Assembly (NCBI GenBank): GCA_910589415.1
Contig: OU342632.1
Coordinates: forward strand, 43,699,341 to 43,763,340
Source of the DNA: Malachius bipustulatus
Taxonomy: Eukaryota; Arthropoda; Insecta; Coleoptera; Melyridae
Reading direction: 5' to 3'
Length of the DNA stretch: 64,000 nucleotides
In this document: positions 11,352 to 22,800 of the stretch, in pieces
How positions within the stretch are numbered: the first letter of the stretch is position 1
Layout of the letters: each line of letters starts with the position of its first letter
The notes under the pieces: model-generated
What the model was told of the DNA's origin: nothing
Database searches by the model: none
What the model saw: the letters and a program-made list of their open reading frames with translations, nothing else
Program-made: the position numbers and the translations under genes

Positions 11352-12338
11352 TAGTGATGAAACGTGTACACGTGTAAACGTGTACACGTAATGACCATAC
11401 TAAACGTTTAAAAAAATTACACGCCCGTGTATCTGTTAATAGGAAAAAATAAATTTCCTTTGCCTGAAAGGGCTAAAATAAATCCAATATGAAAGAAATC
11501 GAATTACCTATAATAAGACTTTAGTAAATTAGTGAGGGAGGTGTTTATTTAAACTTTCGTGTTTCATCATAAAAAACCCGTTTTCATCTGAGAGTTCCTT
11601 GTAATTAGTTGCACCTGCAAATCCTGCAATGTTGTTGCTTTGTGTCCCTACTGGGCAGAGGGTAGTTAAATGATGTGAAATGATGCTTTTTACTTTTTAT
11701 GATTGTGTGGAACCGGAAGGAGTGTTATTTTGTTTTGCTGGTAGGTACTAGTGTTGGGATTGTTGGGGATTACCAACAACTGATTTCAATAAAAAATAAT
11801 AAAAAATTTCAATTCCTGTATTTTGTCATTTTATTCATTTATTCCCCAAAGTCTTAAAACGGCTTATTGTTATTATTGTTTGTCTACAATATGCTTTTAA
11901 TGAAAATTTAAAAACTCCATCACAACTCCCTGTGATAATGAAAGGCAATAAATTGGTGAAGGTCAAGTCACATTAGGGCTAGCAGGAAGGAGGAAGGACG
12001 GATAACTACTGCTATGCAGTGCCATGGGTGGTCCATAAGGAGCGCACCTACTTGAATTATTTTATGAACATTAATTCCAAATTGATACTTTCAACAAGTT
12101 TTTCTATCTAATCATCCTCCTTTCTTTATATTTCGTCCGCATATTAGGACAATCTGTATCTGAAGTTCACATTCCTATTAACTGTTTACAACTGGTTAAC
12201 CTATTAACCATCATTTCCCTATCTAAGAATACTGAATGGTTATTTTCATGCAACTATTAAAGAAACGTGTACACGTTTATAAACGTTTAGTGTTGACGGT
12301 TACACGTTTAATTTATTACACGCTTTTTTTCATCACTA
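11352..12338. mobile_element. non-autonomous hAT-like element
   Basis: TIR TAGTGATGAAA..TTTCATCACTA is flanked on both sides by the 8-bp duplication ATTTTAAT (11344-11351 and 12339-12346), as expected for hAT. Subterminal regions repeat an ACGTGTACACG motif at both ends. No transposase was recognised in 987 bp. Confidence 0.85.
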
Positions 12339-12346
12339 ATTTTAAT

Positions 12347-13894
12347 GTATTTGTTATTGCAAACATGAGGTCGTTCAGGGATAAAAAAAATCGGGAACGG
12401 TTTGTTGTACACGAGTACCTTAAATGCTTGCGATTACATACGTATTTATTACTCCTGAATCTTTTTTTAGATAGTAAATTAAAGTTAAAAATTTTAGTTA
12501 ATAATTTAAGGCATATTAAGTAATACCAACAAACAATAACTACTGCTATAATTTTTTCGAGCTGTATTTCAGACGAAGGGTAACATTTTCCTGCTTTACA
12601 GCTGCAAAATATGTTTAAAACTCTTCGACTTATTATACATAAGCTCAATAAAAACCCCGAAAACATGAGATGAAATATGAACTTATTATGCGTTGATAAG
12701 AAAGGTGATATTTTTTTAATGGACAATTAATATATCACCTGAACAATGGGACAATAATAGGTTTTTTCATTTTTATGAGTGCTATGTGCACCAGGAGTCT
12801 CTCTAAATGAGCGCTGTTCCTTGAAGAAAAGTTCCATGTAAACGTATTCTCTAACACCGCTCATGTGAAAACTCATCATGAGATTTCGCCCATTTCTCAA
12901 CGATTTAAAACGAAAGCAGTCGAGACTGGGTGCTTGGAAATGACTTTTAATAATTATTGTAGTCATAATAAATTTAAAAATCTATAAGTTCACTGCCAAA
13001 TAATAATTTTAAAAGGGTTTCATTATCCAAACGAGCTGTCAAAAATTGCAAAGCAAGGTTATACTGCCGCACGAAAGTGCGAAAAAAATCCACGAGGAGG
13101 CGCGCGCGCCGCAAACATCCGATACTTACTTAGCCTATACAAATCTTTTGAGTTGCTGCGATTCTGTTATCTTCTCTGTTTATACTCATTTAGTTTGGTA
13201 CGTCAAAAATTGGGCATTTTGTTAAGTGAAGAAATTCACGTGACCGGCCCCCTTTTCGGAGAGGGAAACTTCAAATAATGGGCCGCTTATTTGTTGCCAG
13301 AAAAACTCAGGCATTTGATAAAAATAAATATTTTTTGTTTCTTGGAGTTTCTCTGTTAAACTCTTCCTTCTCAGTCAAAGCATCAAATGAAGGTCTACGA
13401 ATTCTTTGTCTTGATATTTTTTACTAGAGAAGGAAACAGTATAAAGAAAAAGTTTAGGTATAAGACATAAGTTGCTTATTTTTGTCTCAATAGAATTTTT
13501 TTAGCAATTTTTGAACATAAGAGAGCCAATCCTCTGTAGAAGGATATTATCTCTTTCTAACTCTTGGGAGTTTTTCTATAAAACGCCTGCTGATTCACTT
13601 GAAACTAATTAATCATAAAAATTTAGTTTTTGTAATTTTTTCAGAGAGATCCTTTGTTTTCGGCTTTCCACTTGAAGAGTGCACGACCCAGTTACGTGAC
13701 CTACCACTTCGATGGATCCTAGCTATAATAGGTATACATGTCTGCAGCATCTCAACCAAGCGACGGCGTCTGCGGTGCACGATCCAGCAGATGACGGCTG
13801 GAATATGCCTTTTATATTAAAATTATTAACAACAAAACCATTATTATAATATAAATGTCTTCTCCTTATTATTCCTGGAAAAGTCTTTCCACGT
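12347..13894. other. interior of the composite element, no gene recognised
   Basis: Open frames on both strands lack recognisable domains. The minus frame 12727-12966 has a donor-like CAG|GTGATAT near 12739 but matches nothing I know. Confidence 0.35.
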
Positions 13895-14215
13895 TGAGAA
13901 ACATGGTTTATAAAAATGAAAGCTTCTTCTGTGAAAACTGGACCTGTATTTATGCGAGGAAAATTTTGTAGAAAGCATTTGTTGCAATTATTAAGTATAC
14001 TCGTGTATAGTGTGTACCTATTAAGAATAAAGTTTTATATTAATGCCACGAAGTTTATTTGTCGAAGTGGCGATACTTCAACCGTAAAAATAATTTTTCA
14101 ATAATTAATAATTAGGTATAAATTTAAATTTGAATGTCCCGCGCTTACCAATGATATCTCCGGTAGCCCAGGGTGTCGCCACAGTCGCAGGTTATCTAGA
14201 GTTTAACGTGTAATC
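13895..14215 (+). repeat. direct repeat, copy 1
   Basis: About 320 bp that recurs in the same orientation at 15236-15553 with small differences. Shared landmarks are tagaaagcatttgttgcaat, ccgcgcttaccaatgatatc and gtcgccacagtcgcag. Confidence 0.8.
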
Positions 14216-14431
14216 GAACACAATTACAATATCTTTCTCTATGGTCGGCCCCAAGTACGTGACGTGACGTAACCGTAAACATAAGTTTTTTCTTATGTAG
14301 CACCAGTCATAAGGTAACTAGCAATGAATCTTGTGGTAACGTTTACGCTTACGTTTACGTCGAATGTGAAGTGGCCTTTACCCCTTACCCCTATAGAGAC
14401 CAACAGATCGACAGACAAAAATGGGCACACT

Positions 14432-14872
14432 CATGATACAACTACACAAGGTATGTCAGCGTGAGGCTGAAAACTCGTCCGCGCTGCGCATGACGTCAGT
14501 GTGGTGACTGTAATCCAAGCGCTAACGGAAGAATTGAAAATATTTGTAGGTGGAAGTCAACATATACCATATAAGTCATTTATACATAATAATTGCCTTT
14601 GTTATGCTAGCAAACTAATAAAAAATATCTATTTGCCTTTCGTTTTTCTTGAGTGATTCTCACACCCACTAATTTATCGCATAACAAACCGTTTTTGCCG
14701 TCAGACAGTCAGGTACCTATTCAAGTCAAACTAGGTAATTAAAATCTTCAAACATCGAAATAAGCTACTAAATCGCGATTTAACGCGTTATAAATACTGC
14801 CGAGCTGCATGTAGCTATCACCACACTTACGTCACAGGCTGCGCGCGGACATACCTTGTTTATTTGTATCAT
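14432..14872. mobile_element. TIR element, about 55-bp ends
   Basis: Left end CATGATACAACTACACAAGG pairs with right CCTTGTTTATTTGTATCATG; the paired region extends through a 'gcgctgcgc..gacgtca' block. The 441 bp have no coding capacity. Confidence 0.6.
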
Positions 14873-15235
14873 GCATGATACCTACGTCTGTGACCAAATG
14901 TGCCAAAAATATGACATCCAGCCTTCACACTTCTCCGCGTCAAGTAAGTAAGTAACGTCATCGAGTGGATGTGAAAAGAAAACCAAGGAGCATTAACTAT
15001 AAGTTAATTCTCTTTAATGAAATAATTAAAAAAATAATTAAAAACACTGATTCTGAGGGCGAAGGGATTACGGATCACAATTCATAATCCGAATCTGGCA
15101 AAGAGTGGTGATGAATTCGTTTACAAGGGAACACGCCTGTTTGAATCTAAACGCGTTATAACGCGTTCGGATCACGAATTAACGTTACCTACTACCGACT
15201 ACCGTTAGCCCAAACCAGAGACAACTTAATATAAA

Positions 15236-15553
15236 ACTGGTTTATAAACATAGAGGCATCTTCTGTAAAAAATTGACTGTATTTATGTGAAGAAAATGTT
15301 GTAGAAAGCATTTGTTGCAATTATAAAGTATACTCGTATAGGTATATTGTGTACCTATAAAGAATAAAGAAGTTTTATATTGATGCCTCGAAGTTTATTT
15401 GTTGAAATGGCGACACTTCAATCGTAAGAATAATTTTTCAAATAATAATTAGCTATAAATTTAAATGTTCCGCGCTTACCAATGATATCTCCGGTAGCCC
15501 AGGATGTCGCCACAGTCGCAGATCACTAACTAGTCTAACGTGTAATCGACTAC
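15236..15553 (+). repeat. direct repeat, copy 2
   Basis: Second copy of the repeat at 13895-14215. It ends about 250 bp before the METTL1 start codon, so it forms part of that gene's upstream region. Confidence 0.8.
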
Positions 15554-15803
15554 TCTATGATATTTCTCTATAGCCCAAACTGGCCAAGTTGTCAATGTCA
15601 CCGAGGCGAGAAGATTATTATTTGTAAAAGAAGAAGCAAATACTTCCACGTTTGAGGTTAGGTCGATAAATTTTAAATTTTACCGATTTTCAGAAAAAGA
15701 TGTCCAACAAAAACTAGATCGACGTGCCCTTTGTAGTGATGTGAATAAAAGGGAGTATACTGATTATAAGAAACTGTATTTCATCTATAAACCATCTCCA
15801 ACA

Positions 15804-16568
15804 ATGAGTTCAGCGGCAGAAAAAAAGGTAGTCTCTTTACCTCAGAAGCGTTATTACCGGCAAAGGGCCCATTCAAATCCAAAAGCTGATCACTGTTTCG
15901 ATTACCCACAATCTCCCGAGACAATGGACTGGTCTCAACTGTACCCATCAGAATTCACAGACACCTTACAGGACCCACAAGTGAGATTCGCAGACATCGG
16001 TTGTGGTTACGGAGGTCTCTTGATAACTTTATCCTCGATGTACCCTGAAACTTTAATGCTTGGTCTGGAAATCAGAGTTAAAGTCTCCGACTACGTCATG
16101 GACAAGATATCAGCTCTGCGGTCTCAGAATTCATTTCCTGCATATCGGAATGTAGCTTGCATTCGAACTAATGCAATGAAATATTTACCGAATTATTTCT
16201 ACAAAGGCCAGTTGAAGAAAGTGTTCTTTTTATATCCAGACCCGCATTTTAAACGAGCTAAACATAAGTGGAGGATTATAAATCAATGCCTTTTAGCCGA
16301 ATACGCATACGTTTTGGCAGAAGGAGCGATTGTTTATACGGTTACAGATGTTAAGGATTTGCATGATTGGATGGTCAAGCACTTTGTGGAGCATCCTTTA
16401 TTTGAACAGCTGAGTGATGAAGAACTTAAATCTGATCCTATTGTTGAGAAACTTTATAGCAGTACTGAAGAGGGACAGAAAGTGTCGAGGAATAATGGTG
16501 AAAAATATTTGGCAGTTTTTAAAAGGATCCGTGATAACTTTATTAGTCCTATTCAAGATCCAATTTAA
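15804..16568 (+). CDS. Mettl1: tRNA (guanine-N7)-methyltransferase
   Basis: Catalytic subunit of the METTL1-WDR4 (Trm8/Trm82) complex, which makes m7G46 in the variable loop of a subset of tRNAs using S-adenosylmethionine. The 254-residue product opens with the conserved [18 protein letters not shown], has the SAM-binding [10 protein letters not shown] at 62-71, [12 protein letters not shown] near 88, the catalytic-site [13 protein letters not shown] at 145-157, and the C-terminal STEEG..V..NGEK segment that contacts SAM. Length is close to the human enzyme (276). The ATG at 15804 is chosen: the frame stays open back to 15561 but has no upstream ATG. The gene is intronless here. It ends 89 bp before the convergent pyroglutamyl-peptidase gene. 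Confidence 0.96.
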   Translation: MSSAAEKKVVSLPQKRYYRQRAHSNPKADHCFDYPQSPETMDWSQLYPSEFTDTLQDPQVRFADIGCGYGGLLITLSSMYPETLMLGLEIRVKVSDYVMDKISALRSQNSFPAYRNVACIRTNAMKYLPNYFYKGQLKKVFFLYPDPHFKRAKHKWRIINQCLLAEYAYVLAEGAIVYTVTDVKDLHDWMVKHFVEHPLFEQLSDEELKSDPIVEKLYSSTEEGQKVSRNNGEKYLAVFKRIRDNFISPIQDPI

Positions 16569-16576
16569 CTATTATA

Positions 16577-16582
16577 TTTATT
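16577..16582 (-). terminator. poly(A) signal AATAAA, pyroglutamyl-peptidase gene
   Basis: TTTATT on +, that is AATAAA on -, 76 bp past the stop of the minus gene and only 8 bp past the Mettl1 stop, so the two 3' UTRs overlap. Confidence 0.6.
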
Positions 16583-16641
16583 ATACTATAGACTAATATT
16601 TTATAAAGTATGCTTGCTCTAAAAATAGTTGTTATTTACAA

Positions 16642-16647
16642 AATAAA
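16642..16647 (+). terminator. poly(A) signal AATAAA, Mettl1
   Basis: AATAAA 74 bp past the Mettl1 stop. It lies just beyond the 3' end of the opposite-strand coding region. Confidence 0.6.
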
Positions 16648-16657
16648 CGACTGTTCG

Positions 16658-16823
16658 TTACAAGGAAGTGCAAACTTGCTGGATAGCACATTTAATAATT
16701 TCAATAAGGCCCTCGCATAATTCCTGTGCTGAGTATGGCTGTCCTAATGGAGGCACATGGATGAACATCGTTCGACTCTTATCAATATTTAGGGAAGTAT
16801 AATAAGTGAATTCACATAAGTAT
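16658..16823 (-). CDS. pyroglutamyl-peptidase I exon 3 (last)
   Basis: A 61-bp intron separates it from exon 2. It carries the catalytic Cys (YLCEF) and His (FIHVPP) and stops at TAA 16660-16658. Confidence 0.93.
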
Positions 16824-19800
16824 CTAGAAATAACAAAAACACATTATCTTTTATTTATCAACTCTATAACAGTGTTATTATTACCTTCCAGCATTCGTAG
16901 AAGTAGTCGCTTTAATATCAAATTTGGAGTTGATATGATCAGATATTTTAGTGTAGTCAATATCACCAAAAATACATTCATGTGCTGAATTGGTGCAGCA
17001 CACTTTACCAGTCGAGTGATTTTTTCCATAGCAGTCCCGTCCAACATAGCCTTCATTATTTGCACATTTTTCTATTGTCAATTTGTCGGCGATGCTCGAA
17101 ACTCCTACGTGAACTACAAGCTAAATCAATTTTTATTATTATTATGAAATGTCAAAAAGGGGTGTAATAATAGTAGCACCTTTTTAATTATTTTTTCCCT
17201 ACATTAAAAGTTTTATAAGATCTCTGGTGTTAATGTGTTTAGTTTATTGTTTAATGCAGAGTGAGAAACCTTAAAAGTGTGAGTATTCAGGCTATGTAAA
17301 ATGAATAATGCATAAGCAAAATTATGTAATATGTGATTTTCTTTTACTTTTTCAAAATTACATAAATCATAAATGTAATTTTTATTATCCCTGATTTTGC
17401 ATGTTATGTTGTTTTTTGTTTTGTTCCTGATTTATGGTAAGTAGGTATAAGGTTCTTCATAGTTATGAAGTTCTGGTACAAATGTATCATGTGATCCACA
17501 AAATTTTTCATCAACTAGTGCCTTGGAAGAGAGAGATAGCTATTGCAGTCATGTCTGAGCTCATTGCACCTGAGCACACCTACCAATAGTTTGCATTTTA
17601 TCTGACAGACTGGCAGACATGCTTCATTTTTTCCAAGGCACTAGTTATCGATGAAAAATTTTGTGGATCATCCGATATAAATGATTAACATTCCGTGTTG
17701 GCTGAATTCTGTTTGGAACGGAGAAATACACAGGAAGAAGATTGCTAATTCCAGGTGATGCACATTAACAGCATAGAGAATCTGCATGTTGTCATGTTGA
17801 TACGAAAATTAGCGAAGCGACTATAATTTGCAATTTTTGTAACGACAAATTAATTAAAAATTGACAGGTTAGGCAACATCTCCGGCAGGTAGTTCGTCTG
17901 GGATATCTATCGCCTTTTATTTTGTGTTTACATGTCATGTTCTAATCTTTGATCCCTGTTCACTTAATGAATCCTATGCCTGATAGCATATTTCAGCCAT
18001 CAGGGTGTGATTAATAAACGATGTGAATGCATTTTTTTTAAACAGGGACATGTAAGCCCTTTTCCGATATCTTGAGCAGTTTTCGAAGTAAGCTGCTTTA
18101 AAAATGTTAAATTGTGATTTTCACTTATGGCTCATAACCGAGCTCATAACCTACTCAATTTAAACTGCACACCCTGTATAAAAAATTCATTGAATAGAAA
18201 GTAATAAGTAACTTAGAAAATTGACCCGTTTTTGCCTTTTTTTCAAAACTCAAAACTGAAAGATTTATTGGACCGTTGTCAGACTTTCTAGCTACCCTGT
18301 ATATACAAATTATCCTCAAAAAGTTCTACAGGGTGTAAATAGTAAGGGATACAAGGTCAGGTTGGTTAAATTAGAGAAAAATTGTACAATTTTGTGCTCT
18401 CCCAGAATCTGATTTGACAGAGAATATCTACAGGGTTTTTTAAATATGGGATAAAACAAAAAAAAATGCTCTTTTTGAAAAACCGGAATATTTACTACAT
18501 AAAATGTAAAGGAAACTGAATGCAACCTGGTGCTTTTGTTTTACTACTGTCAATCGAACGACGTTAACAAAAAATTGCCAACAATTGTCATTTCTTATGA
18601 CCGCCATATTGGATTTTGAAAGCATTAAATCGAGAAAAAAATTCCCAATTCAACACAAGACATTTTCTTTAAAAAAAGTACTTCGACTTATACACCGACT
18701 GTTATTTCGAGGAGCTATATGAATGAAAAAAAAACAACTAGGTCGACTTTTTGTATTAAAATATTTCCCTCGGATGTTTTCATAAGTTTAATTTTGCATT
18801 AATTTACCACTTTATCACCTTGGGGTAATCAAATGAGTATTTTTTTTTGTATTAACACCTAAAAATGTTACCTGTCTTTAGGGAAATGATAGGCTTAAAA
18901 AGTAAAGTCAACTTTACAGTAAAAAAATATATTTTATAGAAACAAAATAACGCAATAGTAGATAGAAAAGGCGTAAGAGACATTTCGAAACGAGTCTGCA
19001 ATTATGGTTTTAAATAATATTGAAAATGACATTCTTAGAATACTCAGCTGTAATAGACAAATTTTATGCCTACAAAAGTTATCCTTTTTTTTCTGTGTTT
19101 TAAGAGAATACTCCGAAATCGTACAAACAGTTTGCGTGCAGGATCTTATGCAATTGGAGGTTACACTTTTCAATTTTATTTTTATCGAAAAGACGTAACC
19201 GACCAAAAATATTTTGCGTATTTATTTATGGTTATTGACAATTGTGGAGCTCGCGTGCAAAACCCGATAAATCCACTTCCGGTCAATTTTCAGTTTTTAA
19301 CGATTTCTAGTCAATTTGGATGAGCTTTATAAGAATCCGTGATGCCTAGAGAGCAAACCCCGCTAAATATCCCTTAAAACTATTGTCAAAGTTGAGGTTT
19401 TGGAGCAAAACGCGATAAATCCAGTTTTGGGATCAAAAGTCGATAAAATCATTTTATCTAATTTTACGTATTTGTGCGACATCTGTTGAATATAGCTGAT
19501 ATAAGCCACAATGTTTCCTACAAAGGGACGATGATAATACTACCTAATTGGAAAACTAACATCAGCAGGGTTGGTAACCAAGAATGAGAGGGAAATCAAC
19601 TTACTCACACCATCTAGTATACACCGTCTAACCATCGTTCTATACTTGGACTGAAGATCAGGACGGAAGAGGTGCTGACGAAGTAGGCTCCGCGTTACCA
19701 TTTGGACTTGATGATATTTCAACCACAAGGTTATTCTGCGATGGCGGTGCGGGGCAAAATCGAAATTCTTACATAATTCATATTTTATACTATTGGTTAA

Positions 19801-22800
19801 AATTTAAAGCGCCTCCCAGTGTCTTGGAAATCTGATTAACCTTTCTTGTTCGGGGACATTCTTTTTTACCGGCCGACAGTCTTCGGTTGTGTTGAAAAAG
19901 AACTGAGGAAAAATCCCACGCTAATCTCCAAAACAGAATATGAAGATATTTATAAAAAACATGGGAAGGTAAAAACACTGGGTGGTACTAACGAAGATGG
20001 CTGGAAACTCTAACAGAAAAGACTTGAAAACAAAAACTCAAAAAAATTACAGGTATCTCTGGTATGAAGGTTATACATTTGAGAAAATGAAGTGGAAAAG
20101 TTACATTCTGTGACTTTCAGCATTTTAGATTATGGACTGGAGTAGGGAGTTTTTCCAAAATTATAAAACCAAAAGCCAAGGATATCATTGCAACGGATTT
20201 GACCGAAAAACCAATTTCACACAAAGGGGCATACCCCCTAAGAAGAAAAAAAAACATTAGCAAACCATTTGGAAAAGCAATTTGGTGGTCAGTGGAAAGA
20301 GGATGAAGACCTGGTGTGGTCTAAAGAACTACTAAATACTGAAGGAAATGAGGAGGAAGAGGGGGGATAATGGTGAATTATATGACAAGGTCTTGCATGC
20401 CGTGCATATTTAATTCTGTTTAATTTTTTGTTATTTTTTTTAAATAATAATTCTTTGTTCAGTTTATAAGAGTATATTATGTTCAGTTTGTTCAGGTTAT
20501 ATGTGAGTATATGTATTGTTATTTTTGTTTTTGAGAAATATACATTTCACGAGTTAACATTACTTTCTACTTCTTAAGTTAATATTTTCCACAAATTAGT
20601 GTGTCGTTTTCACATTTTTATATCAAAAGCGGATAAACTTCAACTTTTGTACCAAAGAGCGATAAATCCAATCTTCTTTTTTTTCTTACGAGATTAGGAA
20701 TTGAAATTTCATATTAGCACCGGGCGACCCATTTCCTAAGATTCATATGCATCCATATTCATACTGAAATCATAGCTGAATATCCTATTTTTCGCACAAC
20801 ACGTTTTTCCTTATTTCCCACAAATTTACGTTTGTGGATTTATCGGCTTTTGCACGCGAGCTCCACAATTATTATGAGTACAAATTACATTCAATTGTAG
20901 AAAAAGCACTTATAAGCAAATAAAATATAATTTGAGATTGTTATTTACCATTCAAGCTCTTGTAAAGTTACAAAGGCGTATCACTAATGTACAGCACGAG
21001 AACTGGGCGGTTACTGAAATCGGTTTAAGACGAAATTGGGACTCTTTTTGTCGCTTATACACCGTTCACATATTAAAAAAGAACTAGGTGGCCATGAACT
21101 TTTGTTTTTAGGTTTGCAAAAATGAAAACTCCCTAGATCTCGATTGACAATATCAGCTGATCGAGATATTAAAGGTTAAGTATAGACTGACATTTGTCAA
21201 ATCACTCAAATTGTCTCAGCTGATTAACAGCCTTGTTGTCTAATTGAAGTTTTAGAAGAAGGGGATATCTAGGATAGGTAATTTTTTACTCTGATCAATT
21301 TTTTTCAAACTGACAAATAAAATTATTAAATTTTTGACATTTTAAATTTCGAACGAGCAAAATGACGATAATAATATCTTTAGATGGATAAATCCGCATT
21401 AGGAAAGCATTTCAATGATTAAGATCCAGAAAGTCCAAACTTGAGCAAACATTTAAGTCATTCTCTGAAGGTAAAATATATTTGGGATGTAAGTATTAAG
21501 TAAAATATGTGTATCTGCTAAATTGCTAGTAATGCGGTCTCTGATAGTAGTCAGACCGTGCATTAGCAAGTATTATTGGACAGGTCAAATGTGAAATTAC
21601 ACCTTTGGACAGCCCGCCTAAAACAGGCACTAATTATTATGAAAATATTGTGTTTCCGAAAGATTTGCAATAATCTATTTCCAATACAAACCCAATCGAT
21701 GACATGGGGGTATTGTAAACTTCATTATACAAGCAAGTAAATTAGCAGCTTCCCTCTAAGGATAAAGTAAAGAATGTATGTCTTGAAGAGCTTTCAAAAT
21801 GTAAGTACATCTGATATATGACAAAATTAATATAATCATTGTGAAAAACTTATTTCGGAGGACTGGACGAAACAAATGGACATGGTGAAAATCTTATTAA
21901 AATCAGAGCGCTGAAGATGATTCTGATTCTAAGCAGGATGCAGTAGCTGTTATTGATAATGGGGGATAATTTTGGGCCAGAAGCGAAAACTGAAAAGTAT
22001 CTTGTGTAAAACATTCTCAAGTCTAGAATCTTTGGCTGGTTTCTGACACAGTACTACGATACCGAATAACCGACGAATTGACGAAAAATATTTTTCATTT
22101 ACGTACCTATATTTTAATATTTTAATAAACGCACCGATATATTTTAATTACCTGCTATGTATTTATTAAAAGTAAATTAATATAATTGATTCAAGTTTTT
22201 TATTTTATATTCAAAAAGTACATTTGTGTATTTTCCTAACTTGGCAAAATTATGAAAACCTTTTTCTCAAACTCTTATGAAAAGCTTAAGATTTTAAGAT
22301 CTTAGATCCAGCGACATTGCGTTCTAGTTAAAGATTGCAATATGTGACTAAATGATTCAAAATAAAAAGCCCGCAAAGATGTAAATATAAATATAATAAG
22401 AAAAATACCAAAAATATCAAAAATCCATCTGGCAACTATGTCCTGTTCCTTGCCATAAAACTTCAACCTCATAAAAAAGAGACATAACCAAACTCCAGCC
22501 AATGATTGACAGCGGTTATACCCAGTGATTTCTATCACCCTACACCATAACCCAATTCTTTTATAATAAGTGAACGGTGTATACATTCAGAGAAGTTGAA
22601 TTGTTTCGGAATTTGAAAAATCCTGGCGTTTGCTACCATTATGTCATTGCTGTAGCAAGGAAAGACGAATTAAATGACACCAAAATTTCATTTTCAGGAT
22701 TTTGTCGCTTACGCCCTTTTGTCGGGTTACCGTCGTCGATATAAATATAAACGAAACTACAGAACATTCAAATTTTTGGTGAAATAAAAAAAAAGACGTC

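Larger units (their letters stand above)
9778..14378. mobile_element. large composite TIR element
   Basis: The left end (CCCCTTCACATTCGACGTAA followed by acgtaaacgc) and the right end (tttacgcttacgtttacgtcgaatgtgaagtggcc, 14342-14376) are inverted copies of about 35 bp. The interior holds a broken YqaJ-type ORF (10212-10417), a perfect palindrome (10771-10847) and a nested hAT-like element (11352-12338). Superfamily not determined; the pairing of ends 4.6 kb apart is inferred. Confidence 0.45.

Noticed and set aside
12316..12966. Two minus-strand frames (136 and 79 codons) as genes
   Set aside because: No recognisable domain; they overlap the end of a hAT-like element and composition looks non-coding.
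15741..15803. Mettl1 start at GTG 15741
   Set aside because: A GTG start is not expected in nuclear eukaryotic genes; the ATG at 15804 gives the usual family length.
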